From Brachynemurus nebulosus (lineage: Eukaryota; Arthropoda; Insecta; Neuroptera; Myrmeleontidae): DNA of 64,000 nt. Positions 1 through 12,120 of the stretch are shown here, one piece after another. The translations under genes and the position numbers were made by a program. The stretch spans positions 558,001 through 622,000 of the forward strand of contig JAPWDM010000009.1 of the NCBI GenBank assembly GCA_035578155.1, in the 5' to 3' direction. Within the stretch, counting starts at the first letter, position 1; each line of letters begins with the position of its first letter. The notes below the pieces were generated by a model. The model worked only from the letters and a program-made list of their open reading frames with translations, made no database searches and was not told where the DNA came from.

Positions 1-757
1 TAATAAAAAAGTAGACTATTTCCTTAATTTAATAACAATATACTATTTTGTACTTAAAATCTATATAAATAATTCTGAAAATATACATACGTCATAATTA
101 TGTTGGTTATTGACTTTTGTTTCCATAGTTTCAAAGTATACATTGGCCAAAATTTGAACATCTTACAGCTGTCATAATTTAATAAAAAAAATTTTACTAT
201 TTATTTAAATAAATATTAATGTAAATTTTACGAAAAAAATGTTCTCGTAGAAAAAGTATAGTGTAAAATACATGGAAAAAGCTTATTTCTCAGTTATTGT
301 ACAATATACTATTTACTGACGCGACGCATACTATTCAATTTTATTAAAATTGTATTTTCAATGAATTTTATTACTTTTTATATTTCGGTTGAAAAATAAC
401 GTACTGATACGCATCTCGTAAGTGTAAGTTTGTGGTTATATAGATGCTTAATGATCCTTGGCTTTTAGCCTTGGATTTTCAAACTGCATTCGAGGCTACA
501 AACTTATGGTCTTCGCTAAGTTACATAATATATGTCTATTAGTCTAACCTGATGAATGATGATCGTCTTACTCTTGAACATTCTGTATACGATTAAAATC
601 ACTTTACCTATTTGCTACCAGAGATGATGTAAGTGCACAATATTGCTTTACTAAATTACTAACTAGTATGCAGGTGACATCGTATCATTGTAATTAGCTT
701 TTATGTGAACATATTAATGTAACATTATATACTCTGGATGAAATTTATATCCTGCTA
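1..757. other. AT-rich stretch, nothing recognised
   Basis: Both strands read as short broken frames with many poly-A/T runs. I see no repeat shared with the rest of the window. Confidence 0.6.
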
Positions 758-1632
758 CAGTGGAACTTCGATTAACCGGCACTCGATCATCCGTCAGTTT
801 CTATTATCCGTCAACGCCGAATAAGAAAAAATGCAAGTAGCAGATTATGGGGGATCCTAGAGCCTCTACCGTATGGAAATTAATATTGAGTCAAAACTCC
901 ACCTTATGGGGGGTTTTGAGAGTCAAGTGCGAGAAGTCAGCGCAGAAAATTAGTATCTGATTGGTTTAATTGTTTACTTCCGGCCGATTGCCTATTTCCG
1001 TAACAGCTAGTAACCAGGGCAGTAACTGCCCTGTAACTGGTCAGTACACGGAGAGAAAATTCCTATAAAAATTACTGTGCTCATATTACAATCGACGTGT
1101 AACAGGCGAACATATCCAATTTTTGTACGGTAAAATTATAAAAATTATACTTATATTATTGTAATTTTTATAATTTTACCGTACAAAAATTGAATATGTT
1201 CGCCTGTTACACGTCGACTGTAGTATGAGCACAGTAATTTTTATAGGAATCTTCTCTCCGTGTAGCTGCTTTTGGCCGACCTGTTGGAAAGCTGTTGTAT
1301 AAATAAACAGCTGTCTCACAGACCGGAAATATGCAATCGACCGGAAGTAAACAATTAAACCAATCAGACACTAATATAGGCAACCACATGCCGCTCGCAC
1401 TAATATACATGCTGCGGTGGCTACTCACACTTGACTCTCAGAATCCCTCATAAGGTGGAGTTTTTACTCAACGTTAATTGCCATAAGGCGGAGGCTCTAG
1501 AATCCCCCATAATCCTCTACTAATGTAGTCACTGGCAAATCTAATTTCCAAACGCATACATAGGTAATCCCATAGAAATATAAATATTTTGTTAAAATAA
1601 GGAATATGTGACGGTTAATCGAAGTTCTACTG
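758..1632. mobile_element. Pogo-like foldback DNA transposon, non-autonomous
   Basis: The ends are near-identical inverted repeats: CAGTGGAACTTCGATTAACC on the left and the complement of CAGTAGAACTTCGATTAACC on the right. Each is followed outward by TA (756-757 and 1633-1634), the target duplication expected of the Tc1/mariner/pogo group. Inverted similarity continues inward (about 845-1010 against 1320-1530), so most of the element is an imperfect palindrome. There is no transposase frame. A second, smaller inverted-repeat element (1047-1262) sits near the palindrome apex. Assignment to pogo rests on the CAGT tips and TA target only. Confidence 0.75.
1047..1262. mobile_element. 216-bp palindromic MITE, CACGGAGAG family, copy 1
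   Basis: The tips are CACGGAGAG and its complement, flanked by TA on both sides (1045-1046 and 1263-1264). The two arms of about 100 bp are nearly perfect complements around a short AT centre. The copy at 25110-25325 has the same length and differs at only a small number of sites by eye, so the family moved recently. It lies inside the larger element 758-1632. It has no coding capacity. Confidence 0.85.
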
Positions 1633-1634
1633 TA

Positions 1635-2012
1635 TTTGCGCACATGGCAAAGGATTTTATCAGACACGGGGACAAAATAATTATAAAATGTTCCTAGGTA
1701 TATCTATTTGTTTAGCTGAACCGTAAAATTCTTTGAAGTAACATAATGTTCTATAATACAATGTATGACAATTTATATAATAAGTACACTACAATCTTAT
1801 TAATTTTCGAGAAATCAACTTTACACAGTTTTACCTGAGGTGAGATATGTGTTTAATAAAGAACTTTAGAATTTTACCATTTTCATTGAAATTGTTCTAC
1901 TGCTAAAACGCAGAAAAGCAAGACCGGCGAGAGAAATGACGGGTCCCCAGGTACAACAAAATATTTTCAAAAATACAGTTGACAAGCAAAAAAAAAAGAC
2001 TTCTCACTTTGT
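1635..2012. other. Unannotated AT-rich DNA
   Basis: No frame, repeat or RNA gene recognised. Confidence 0.5.
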
Positions 2013-2092
2013 TCCGGCCTCTAACAGAGGCTCCAGGCCCCCGGACAATTGTCCCGTTTGACCCCCCCCCCCTCTCCCCGGCCCGGCAGAAA
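2013..2092. repeat. GC-rich patch with a C13 run, possible hAT-like element end
   Basis: An 80-bp GC-rich block in very AT-rich surroundings. It holds a run of 13 C and a CCCGGACAATTGTCCCG near-palindrome. Read on the minus strand it begins GCCGGGCCGGGGAGAG, resembling GC-rich tips of hAT-type short elements and the CAGGGCCGGC motif at 10427. No partner end was found. Confidence 0.3.
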
Positions 2093-2668
2093 AGAAGTTT
2101 CCTTTCATTGTCATAAAATTTCTGGTATTGCGGATGGTTTAAAAACCGTCTAATTTAGTGACGTCGTTAACTACTCAGTAAATACCATTGATATAGAAAA
2201 AAAAAGAAACTATGGATCCACAAAAATATAAGTACACTCTGATCTCGATAAATTTTCCTATGCTATAAAATTCCTATGTTCTTACTTCTCTGAAACAGAT
2301 TGTAGTTGTGCCCTTTAGTACCTGAAAAAATTATAAAAAGATTACAATCTCAAATTATTTATTCAAATTGTATGTTATCATGAAAATTTTCTATATTATC
2401 TATGATTCCCAGCTTTTGATTTCCAACTGTAAGGAAACTGAGTTTATTATTAAATATGTTTGGTTTTTGAAGTACATAATAAGATTAGAGTTAGAGATGA
2501 ATATCTTGTTAATTTAAAAGCAGTTCTTTTGTGTGGTATTTTGTACCATGAAAATATTGTGATTAGGTAGGTATACATATTACACACTACATCACTAGCG
2601 CAATGCGCAGGGCGCAGGAATAAAATATGAAAATTAGAATTATTTCGTTACCATAGTGAATAGGAAGC

Positions 2669-3168
2669 TTATCTATACATATAATAAAACTGTAACGAGA
2701 CCATTTCTGTGCATGGAATATTTTTTTAAAATTGTACTGCGTTACTATAAGTAGTTATCGACGTAGATACCAAAACAGCTAATTTAAAATTTTTGTCTGT
2801 CTGTCTGTCTGTTCACACTTCACGCTGGACCAAACTACTGGACGGATTTTAATGAAACTTAGATAATTTATTACCTGCGTCAACATCTAAGATACCTTTT
2901 ACTCCGGGAAAATGTCTTGTTCCCACGAAAAAAATAGAAAAACCATTTTGAGCATGTGCACACATTACGCAAAAACTATTGAACGGATTTTTATGAAATT
3001 TAGTGTGGTGATAACTTATTACCTGGGTCAACACCTAAGATACCTTTTACTCCGGGAAAATGTCTCTTTCCCACGGGAAAATATAAAAATCATTTTAAAC
3101 ATGTGCATGAATTACGCAAAAGTCATTGTTTAATGCGTCGCGCAAACGACGTTGTGGGTACAGCTAGT
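2669..3168 (-). repeat. Dispersed CTAGCTGTACCC repeat, copy 1
   Basis: This is an inverted copy of 27950-28462. On the minus strand it opens CTAGCTGTACCCACAACG and ends in TTATTATATGTATAGATAA. It contains a GTCTGTCTGTCTGTC tract and an internal direct duplication of about 145 bp built around the CATTTTCCCGGAGTAAAAGG type motif. Repeats of this style are common in insect genomes. I do not assign a class. Open frames inside are not conserved between the two copies. Confidence 0.75.
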
Positions 3169-4084
3169 ATGTACCTAAAGTATAATGAAAATCCCTAATT
3201 TTGAAGTGGAAAGTTTAAAAAAATTTTTGAATCGAAAAACTTTTTGATCACCCGGTGGTTTCATGTTTTTTGAACACTAGATAAATATATAGCATATATC
3301 AGAATTTCATCGTATGGAACAGAGCGAAGTTATCTACATTACGGCCTATTTCCGTACGTGATTATTCCTATAAATAAACTGAGCATAGCGCTGTTATCAA
3401 TGTTGTAAATAAGCACCGTATAAAAGTCACCGTGGACAAAATTTAATTTCTTTTTATTTGTAACTTTGAATTCGTCACCTCCGGATGCTTTTTACCAGGT
3501 AAAAATTTAATTTATTGTTTCTATTGTCGTTAAAGAAAAAAATTGATTGTTCTGTAAATTTTTTTTGTACTTTTTAAAAGTCTGAACTTCATTTTACGAA
3601 CCACCCCCTGAGAAAACATAAATACTCACGCTCTGAACAACTCAAGGATTTTTTTTCAAGTACCTTCTTATTTTAGATCTTTTATTCAATTTTCAAATTT
3701 TAAATTCATTTTTAAAATGTTTTTTTGTAACAGTACACAGAGCAACAACAACGAACATTAGTCATCGAAATAGAAGCTATGCGGATACTTTTTTGGTTAA
3801 CTACGCCACTTATTATGGATAATGTTAGAATCAATTATTGTCTTGTAAAATCAACCCATTTGAGAAATGCATCAATTATTATTATTGAAATTATACATAT
3901 AATTGAGATAAAGTTTGTCATGCAGAAGCTAATACAAGATTGCAAGTCCATACAAATACATTTATGTAGGTTACTACTTACCTATAATTTATTACGATAA
4001 AACGTGACAATGCGTTTACTCAAACAGAATGAGGTTAGATTACATATTAAACCAAATTTTGATGGTAAGCTCTAACTGGTAAAA
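3169..4084. other. Unannotated AT-rich DNA
   Basis: A 73-codon frame at 3779-4000 has no recognisable domain. Nothing else is supported. Confidence 0.5.
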
Positions 4085-4087
4085 TAA

Positions 4088-4520
4088 GGCCTGATATCAC
4101 TACGCTCCCGATTCGATAAAATATTCTTACACAATAAACAATGAGTGTATTCACATCATCGCTCTGATATCGGTCCGATATCAGTCACGGTTTACTCCCG
4201 GTCTAATGCCACTCCAATATCAATACCACTCAGGTAATATTTTATTGGAGCGATATCAGACTTGTTATGGCTTGTACCTATAGTGTAAACACTTTTTTGA
4301 TTCCACTCCACTCCACTTGCATTCAGTTGTTATGGAAAGATGTTTGTATCGAACTGAGACCGAACTGGGAGTGTACCTAAAGTGGCATTATAATGTGAAT
4401 AGAGAACGAAACTGAGTACCAGCATGATATCAGCACTGTAATGTGAACACAAAAATATTATATAGGAGCGAGAGTGGAGTGGGAGCGTACCGCGCGCGGA
4501 GCGTTAATGTAAATCGGGCC
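4088..4520. mobile_element. PIF/Harbinger-like MITE
   Basis: The tips are GGCCTGAT and the complement of GGCCCGAT, flanked by the 3-bp duplication TAA at 4085-4087 and 4521-4523. The ends also share inverted GCTCC motifs. A TWA target with GG(G)CC tips is the PIF/Harbinger signature. Internal GATATCA and GGAGCG/CGCTCC motifs recur, which could be subterminal transposase sites (inference). There is no coding sequence. Confidence 0.75.
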
Positions 4521-4523
4521 TAA

Positions 4524-6810
4524 TTCTGAATAATGTTTTCAGTGATTTTCGTTTAAGTTTATTTAATTAGAGTATATTTAATTATAACGTGCCATATCAC
4601 AAGGGGGCGTTATCGTTCACTTTGAAAAAGAGTGGCATAGACTTAGATCAGGATTTCTTAAGTTATGGGTCGCGACCCCATTTGGGGCCGCTTGGCAAAA
4701 TCTTCGGGGTTATTGGTGAGCGGAATTAGTTAGCACACACGCACCCATTATTTCCGCTCCATCAACCAGTAGTGGATCCTAAATACTCCTAACAGAGATG
4801 GCATGTGCTGGACCCATATTTTACTTTGAGGAGAACGTGGATTGAGGTATTCCACTAATGGTTTGGATATATTTTGGTAAAATCAAAGCCAAGTGGAGGA
4901 AGAAACTTCCCACAAAGAAAATATCATTCTTATCTGGATTGGGGTAGATAGGGGGTGAATATTGCGGAAGGGAACCGCTGGAGGAATTAGGAGAATGGGG
5001 TTGGTAGAAATCGACTTAGAGCGACCAGCACAAATTTTGGACGCGAACTTTTATTGAAGTTTAACACTGCAAGTCCGGCAGTTCCAAAATTCCAAAAAAA
5101 AAATTCTCCCGGAAGTGTTCTTCTATGCCCGACCGAAGTTAGGATTCGTAAATTTAAAAAAACGAATAAAAAATAAAATAAATAAAAAAAATCAAAAAAT
5201 TCGTTTCTCTCCAAATTTTATTTTACATTCCGAATATTCCAGTGTTTTCTTTCGCATTAGTTTCACAAAAATTAATTACATAAGATGTTTTAATTTGACG
5301 ACTATTTGTGTTACAATAAAAAAAAATTTTGTTTGAACAGGATGAAAATCAAAGTCGAATTCATTGTTGAATTCATGTCGAGTTCGATGTGTTCGAGATG
5401 TTTTGTTACGACGACCGAATTTCCAAAAGATGTTGTCAGCCCGATGGCTGAATTAAAAAAAAGCGATTGACAAGAATCGAACTTTTAATTTTCGTTCTGT
5501 TGTTTTTTGTAAAATTCTAGATGTTTCTATACAAAATAATTATGTAATTGAAAATATATTTTTTGTAAACAAGTTATTAAATAATTAAAATTTTAGAATG
5601 TATAATTATTTATCTTGTGCGAAAACAATTTCTTTCTCCATAGGGGTTGATTTACTTTTCAACAGATGTCAGCCTGTGTCTGATTTTATTGATTTACAAT
5701 TTTATTGAAAATCTATAATTTTTAAATGTGGCGAAGGTGAGCTATGCCACAGTGAATAAGTGCGAAATATTTTAATGGGTGATTGCTGAGGTTTTTTTAT
5801 GTAAAAAAGTTCATATCAACCCAAGTCCGAAAACGCTTAATTTCCAAGTGTTCAGTTTCTCGTCTTTTTAAATATTTTCTTAAATATTTCAAAAACGTTT
5901 CGAGATATTCACATTAAATTTGGGATACGCTACGACAGGATAAATACCCATATTCTGAAGTAGACAGAATATTTCTATTCAAACCAGTGGCGTCCATACG
6001 GCCATACGATGATATATTTTTGCAGAGAAAAAAGGGAGGCCAATGATTTTTTCCAATTTGAAAATGTTTTTTTAAATGTTCTATAAATTGTTGACAAAAA
6101 TGACCTCTTAGTATTTTGCCGTTCATGTGTCCGTTTTCAAGATAAAAACAATTTTCAATTACTGTTTTTACTACAAAACCGGTTTCGGTTCTTGTTCGAT
6201 TGCTTGTATCCAATTCAATGAGTTAATTGTCTAATTGTATTTGTCACGTGTAAGGTACAGCCAACTAAATTCTACCGAACAATACCTTGCAAATTTATAT
6301 CTAGTACGAAACCAAAATTGCATTTAATAGAAGCACTAGATGGAAATTACAAATTAGAGATATATGTACATATCTTTACGTATTAATGCCTGCATTAGAC
6401 TATATCGTATTTGTATATACCTAAACAGATGTCTCCAACTACACCTGAGCATAGTAATGGAACTATTGTTTATGAACGTACACTTCCAAGAGATAAGTAA
6501 TTTTAGACCAAGAGCCAGTGACGAATTTGCGAATGTTGTTTAAACAGTCGTCAATACTGAGAGGATAGGATCTTGTATAGGTACCCACTGAACGCATCAG
6601 AAACACAGTTCTGATAGGCTCATTTGGCTGGATTGAGTCAGTCCTAACGTTCAAAGAAGATAAAAATTTAACATTATTTTTTATCATTTATTATTACACG
6701 AGAGGTTTGTATTTTTTCGAATAAATTTGGCTTTGTCTAACGAAAATTTGTTGCCTTGAAATTTACCGAGAAGAATTGTCAAGTAACAAAAACGCGACAG
6801 CGAAGCTTGG
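4524..6810. other. Long unannotated stretch
   Basis: The motif GGGTCGCGACCCCATTTGGG at about 4667 resembles ends of widespread short hAT elements, but no partner was found. A 99-codon minus frame at 5914-6213 has no domain that I recognise. The rest is AT-rich and featureless to me. Confidence 0.45.
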
Positions 6811-7152
6811 TTGCTTTTAGGCAAGCAATTTGAGTTGTAGAAAACACAAATTTATTCAGAAAAAATATAAAACTCAAGTGTAATACGGTAACACAATTTA
6901 ACGAATAAAATAAATTAGTATAATTCAATAATTCATATTATTATTTAATACATTGCTACCATGATTCTGAAATCAGTTTACCAATACGAATTTTTGTTTC
7001 GTTTTTATCGTGTTTACCTACAGTGAGATGACCAATGAAATGTTTCGTGCCATTTTTTTCGTCGTAAAAATTTGTCGTAACTCTTTTTCCATGGTAAAAT
7101 TGAAAAATCTACAATATTTTTATGGGACTTGATACACATGAGTTAAATTGCC
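6811..7152. repeat. Dispersed repeat, uninterrupted copy
   Basis: It matches 62291-62969 over its length, for example through ATAAAACTCAAGTG and GGGACTTGATACACATGAG. This copy lacks the 339-bp insert found in the other, so it serves as the empty site. Its class is unknown. Confidence 0.75.
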
Positions 7153-8685
7153 AATAAAAAACGTTCTGGCAATATTTTCTCTTCACCAAGTTGTCAACAG
7201 AACAAACCAAAATTGTTTTTACAAATATCAACATATCGTCAGCTGAGTATCGGTTTGTGCCAAGTCCATTTTTTTTTAAAATTGTTTTCTGAATGTAGTT
7301 TTGACTTCCTCAACGCCCAAAATTAACAAACCAACCATCTAGAAAAAATTTTTAAAAAGTGGACTTGGAACAAACTAATAGTCAGCTGGCGATATTGTGA
7401 TATTTATATGGAAATACGATTTAAAAGGTAATAAGAATAATATTATTTCTGATATTTTTTGATGAATCATATATTTCATTTTGTGTCAAATTATCACAGA
7501 TACAGAATATTTTGATGTTTGTCAAAACAATTACAAAATTTATCACAATGTTTTGGATTGTTCTCTTGCCAACTTAGTGAAAAGAAAACATTGTCAGAAG
7601 GTTTTTTATTCTTTTCACTTTGACGACTATTGAAATGACATTCGCAAATTGAACACTAGCTCACCTACTACTTGTTTTGGTTGTACTGTGTGCTCCAAGC
7701 TTAAAGACACAAGCTGTCTGTGTGTGAATCGAGATATAGAGAGTTTAATAATAATTGTTACTATTTGAATTGCACGTGAGGGATGCAAAGAGGTGCAGAG
7801 GATAGAGGGGGTAGATTGAGAGGTAAAGGTGTGCAGATGGTTTTATTGGGAATTAAGTAAATTTAGGTCATGGCTTCCCTCCATCATAGTTCCACTGTTT
7901 CCTCTTCATTTCATTTGGATTGGTCATTGATATGACGATATGATAGATTATTGCAGGAATAATGTCGAAGGATTGTTATTGTCATGTCTCGACATGAATA
8001 ATTGTATCTCCGATATAAAAACACTCGAAAGCAGAATTCAAAACACTGTAACATTAAAGTTTGGATAATCTGGGCGACAAAAAAGCATAATTTTTGGGCG
8101 ATTTTATTGGGTGAGCGTAATATTTTCAAGAGCTAAGGGCTATTTGCAGAAAAAACCTAAATTCAGGAAGCTTTTTTTTTGCTATTCTTCACGATGTCCT
8201 TGGAAGTCTTTATCTCTATTTACCCGCCAGGATAAATTCGCCATAAAGTTGTCCCTTCTTAGTAATGTCGAAATTCCCTTTCCAACAGCTATTGGTAGTA
8301 AAGTTCTAGTAAGGACGAGATCACTTATTGCGAAGCATTTTACTACATTTGGGAGGGAGTTTTGATACTACCAGCCAAGACTTCGGGTGTAGTGTTGGGG
8401 TAGTTCTACAGACTAATGACCATATTATATATTATATTATGTTATATAGACTAATTACCTAGATGTATAATTGAGGCAGCCGGATACGACCAAATAGTAT
8501 TTTGTAATATTAAAGTCAATGCAATAACCGATGGTATCCGTAGTAACGTTTTCAAATAATTATTGTCAAAATATAAAATATTGATAATAAAATTTTACTT
8601 TTTTTGAGAAGAAACTGCAAAATTTTGAAAGAAAAAAATGTGGTATTCGCTTTATTTGCAAAATACGTATGTATACAAACTATTT
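7153..8685. other. Unannotated AT-rich DNA
   Basis: A short ATATT tract occurs near 8420-8445. An 84-codon frame at 8111-8365 has no domain I recognise. Confidence 0.45.
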
Positions 8686-8729
8686 CCTGCAATAATTATA
8701 GTCGCATTTGATCAAAAAAATGGACCATA
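8686..8729 (+). repeat. 44-bp direct repeat, left copy
   Basis: It runs from CCTGCAATAATTATAG to TGGACCATA and recurs at 9525-9568 with one mismatch. The CACGGAGAG element 8730-9519 begins directly after its terminal TA. Confidence 0.85.
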
Positions 8730-9519
8730 CACGGAGAGAAAAATCATATAATTTTTGTAGATAAAATTTCAGAAAAATTACCATGCTCTCTTATAATGCG
8801 TGCGCGATTGACGACCAAAATAAAAAATATGTGATAGCATGGTAAAATTTAATGTGCTAACACAACTTTTATCACACTCTTATGCATATATGTTATAGTT
8901 TAATTATTGTTGTCGTACTCTTTCATTTGCGCATCTGACCCGCAACCTTATGTTGCTTGGGCGGTACCTGTAAAAACTTCGAACCTGAAAGAACTTTATG
9001 ATGCATACAAAAATGATTGCCAACAATATATTTTAATACTAAAGATAGTAAAGTAACAAAATGATGAATTAAACGGTGACATCCCCGTCCTCTAACACAG
9101 TGTAATGAATACTGCTTGCTGCTTGTAACACAGTCTAATGGATCAAGGTGCTTGGTCCGACAAAGTTGGTCGTCCAAACCTATGGTTGGCTATGTGACTT
9201 GCTATGAGTGAGGTACATTTCAACAGCGTTCAGAATAAACACAACCTTCTTTATATTTTTTTCTTTCTACTATTAGCAGATAGCATTTCAAATATTATAA
9301 TACAGCATGGTAATTTTTTTGTTGGCAATGGAACTTTTTACTGTGCTGTTTTAAAAATTTTACGGAACTAATATTACGGAAAGAATATTCTATCCTTTAA
9401 ATTTTCTATGATCAATTATAATTTTTATATTTTTACCGTACAAAATTGAATATGTTCGCCTTTTACACGTTGATTGTAGTGCTGAGCACAGTAATTTGTC
9501 TATGAATTTTCTCTCCGTG
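8730..9519. mobile_element. 790-bp long member of the CACGGAGAG family
   Basis: It starts CACGGAGAGAAAA and ends TTTTCTCTCCGTG, with TA at 8728-8729 and 9520-9521. Its last ~90 bp (9430-9519) match the right arm of the 216-bp MITEs at 1047 and 25110, including the ATATGTTCGCC motif. The left side shares only the tip. It may be a longer ancestor or a composite. No transposase is recognisable; an 84-codon minus frame at 8923-9177 has no known domain. Confidence 0.65.
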
Positions 9520-9524
9520 TATGT

Positions 9525-9568
9525 CCTGCAATAATTATAGTCGCATTTGCTCAAAAAAATGGACCATA
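9525..9568 (+). repeat. 44-bp direct repeat, right copy
   Basis: A copy of 8686-8729 with one substitution. It starts three bases after the element's right TA, so it is not the element's own target duplication. Confidence 0.85.
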
Positions 9569-10144
9569 GATTATATTCCATAAATTTCACCCGTCTCAGC
9601 CTGTTGCCTACTTTAAGAAAAATGCCATCAAACTGGCTTTACGCTTTGTCTAGTAGTAAAATATAATAATAGTTTTCATTGAGTCTGTGGGTAGTTTCCA
9701 TGTTAGTGGCGAGATTATTCGTTTTCAAGATAGCGGTACCTGTATGAATTATTGTGGATAAATTAAATATACCGCTATCTGTAGAGACACAATAACAGAA
9801 AACGACATAGCAAATTATTATTAAGCCTCCAAATACAATTATACGCTATAGATACATTCGTGATAGAGTATTATTTTCAATGTTAATATGTACCTACCGA
9901 TATTACGTACATACACAGTATTGGTTTTCGATATAAAAATTTTATATCATCATGAAAGTTAATAGCAACTAAATCCCAATGGAGATAGATAACACACATC
10001 AAATATACATCAGGTATTATTTAAATTTTGATGTGATTAAACCTGGTGTGGGTCTCCTGAAAAGTAAACACAAGCTGTTTATTATTTAAAAAATTTTTTT
10101 TTAACGATTTAAGTAAACAAATACCAGTAATGTTTAGTGATAAA
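9569..10144. other. Unannotated AT-rich DNA
   Basis: Nothing recognised. Confidence 0.5.
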
Positions 10145-10280
10145 GAGTCTCCACATTCTCGCCGAGGTTGGACGAAACGAGAACGTAGAGGGTCATTTCG
10201 TTGTGTCTCGCGGTTATTCGTATGGCTGAGCCAACCTCGACGAGGAACCTCGTCCAACCTCGGCGAGAATGTGGGGACTC
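10145..10280. repeat. GC-richer hairpin, ~31-bp arms
   Basis: The arms GAGTCTCCACATTCTCGCCG... and ...CGGCGAGAATGTGGGGACTC are complementary with one mismatch over about 31 bp. The loop also contains extra GAGGTTGG/CCAACCTC copies able to pair. Its composition stands out from the AT-rich neighbours. It could be a small MITE or a transcribed hairpin; no target duplication is clear. Confidence 0.7.
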
Positions 10281-10426
10281 CTATAGGTAGATATCGATAA
10301 CAACAGATTCCGCCAGAGATGTCTGAGCTAATGAATGAAGAAATAGTTTACATTTTCTTAAAAATGTAGACTTAAAAATAGTTTTTTATTGGAGCTTAAA
10401 TTTAAGTCCACCCAGTGCTGTCACCA

Positions 10427-10480
10427 TCAGGGCCGGCGGAAGGTTATTTGGCGCCCTAGATGAAATATCTTTTGGTACTT
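10427..10480 (+). repeat. Possible solo hAT-like end, CAGGGCCGGC
   Basis: CAGGGCCGGCGGAAGG followed by GGCGCCCTAGATG resembles the tip of known hAT-type elements. A similar CAGGGCCGGC occurs at about 50819. No opposite end was found for either. Confidence 0.25.
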
Positions 10481-11866
10481 CCGAATTTGATAAAGACATA
10501 TTTAGACATCATAACAGTTAAAAGTCAATACAATGAATCTTCAACTTTAACGTTTAAAAGTTTTTCACAAAGTATAAAACTAACAATGTATAATTAACGT
10601 ATACTTTTTTTTTTTTTTTTAAAGATTTTGTACTTTACATATAAAAGTTTTCCTAATTTTTCCAAAATTTATTAAAGATGTGGATGTTATAATTAATTTA
10701 TTCAATGATAATGATAATGTGAAAGATGATTACAACTGTTTGACTTATAGAGATGACATAATACTGAAGTTTTAATATATTGAATCGAAAACCAAAGAAT
10801 GCGTTTCAAGTGACTTAATAAAAGGTTAACAATTTATTTTGTGGAAAATAATTTAATTTTATTATTTTTTAAGATCTTATTCAAAAAATTACTAACAAAT
10901 TTTAGAAAATTTACAAATGTGCCTAATGGGGAAATAACTACATGTCAATAGGAATATTTATGACTGAGAAATTTCACATTCTGTAAAGTCAAACATGTCC
11001 ACTGACTCATAATAGTTCATAAATTAATTATTTGAAACACATGTTTTATGATACAATTGATGTATTTATCTATTTTTTAATTTTTATAATGAAAATATGC
11101 TTTGATAAAAAGATTAAAAAAATTAATAAATATTTACATTAAGAAATTTTTCCAAACCTAATTTTTTTAAATATTTTGTTCGCTTTTGTAGTATTGTTAT
11201 GTAAAAAAAATGTTTTTTGCAAATAAACTCTAAAATTTTCCCCAAAAAATCCATTCGTCAAATTGACGACGATGTATGATTAACGTTTCTCAGAGACCAA
11301 CGTATGATTCTAGGGTTAATATCGAATTTATTCCAATAGAGATACAATTGTTAATTGTTTCCCGGTTTAGTTTGTTTTTGTTTTTCCAGGTGTATTAGAG
11401 TATTATATCATAATCAATCAAACAATATTTACTAAAACTAAAACTTGTTATGTTAAAATTATATCAAAACATTTTATTATTGATTGTTCTCGCGTAGGAA
11501 GTGATTAGTTTTAGCGGTTTTAGTGGATCCCGGATGTAATTTGTTATCTCAATTTTTATTTTATAAAAATATCATTGATGGTTACCGCTAATGTTCAGCT
11601 GTCATATTTTGTGGTTTATGATTAATATTTATACTGATAACACTGCGTTACAAAAAAAATCAAAAATTAAGTACCCACTTTAATTTTGCCTGTTTATTCA
11701 TTCATACACATCCCTCAATAAGAATATATGCCTACTTTCTTTCTATCACGTACTGTTTTTTAGGTACGATAATTAACATATATATAACTATTAGTAAAAA
11801 TATTAAAAAGTGAAGCTTCAGTATACACATTATTTTAGTTAGTAATGAAAAATTATTATAATTTAC
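10481..11866. other. Unannotated AT-rich DNA
   Basis: Contains a T-run near 10606-10620. No frame or repeat is supported. Confidence 0.5.
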
Positions 11867-12120
11867 TTAAACTATAATTCGAGCAAAACCAACAACAAAA
11901 CTTATCATTAAAATATTTGCACATATTAAAATATCAAAATATATAGTGAAAAGTACATATTGTACACAAAAATATGAAAAATATTTAATTTTTCCTTCTC
12001 GCTTTAAACGCCAACAGTAATCTCCTAACATAGCTGCATCCCAATGGTCTTGAAACCGTTCTTCAAGCCCTTTTATATCCTGGTGAAACCGCTCCCCTAG
12101 TTCACCACTTACAGGTCTAA

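Noticed and set aside
5914..6213. 99-codon minus-strand frame
   Set aside because: No domain, no repeat partner, no composition change. It is within the length expected by chance for 64 kb.
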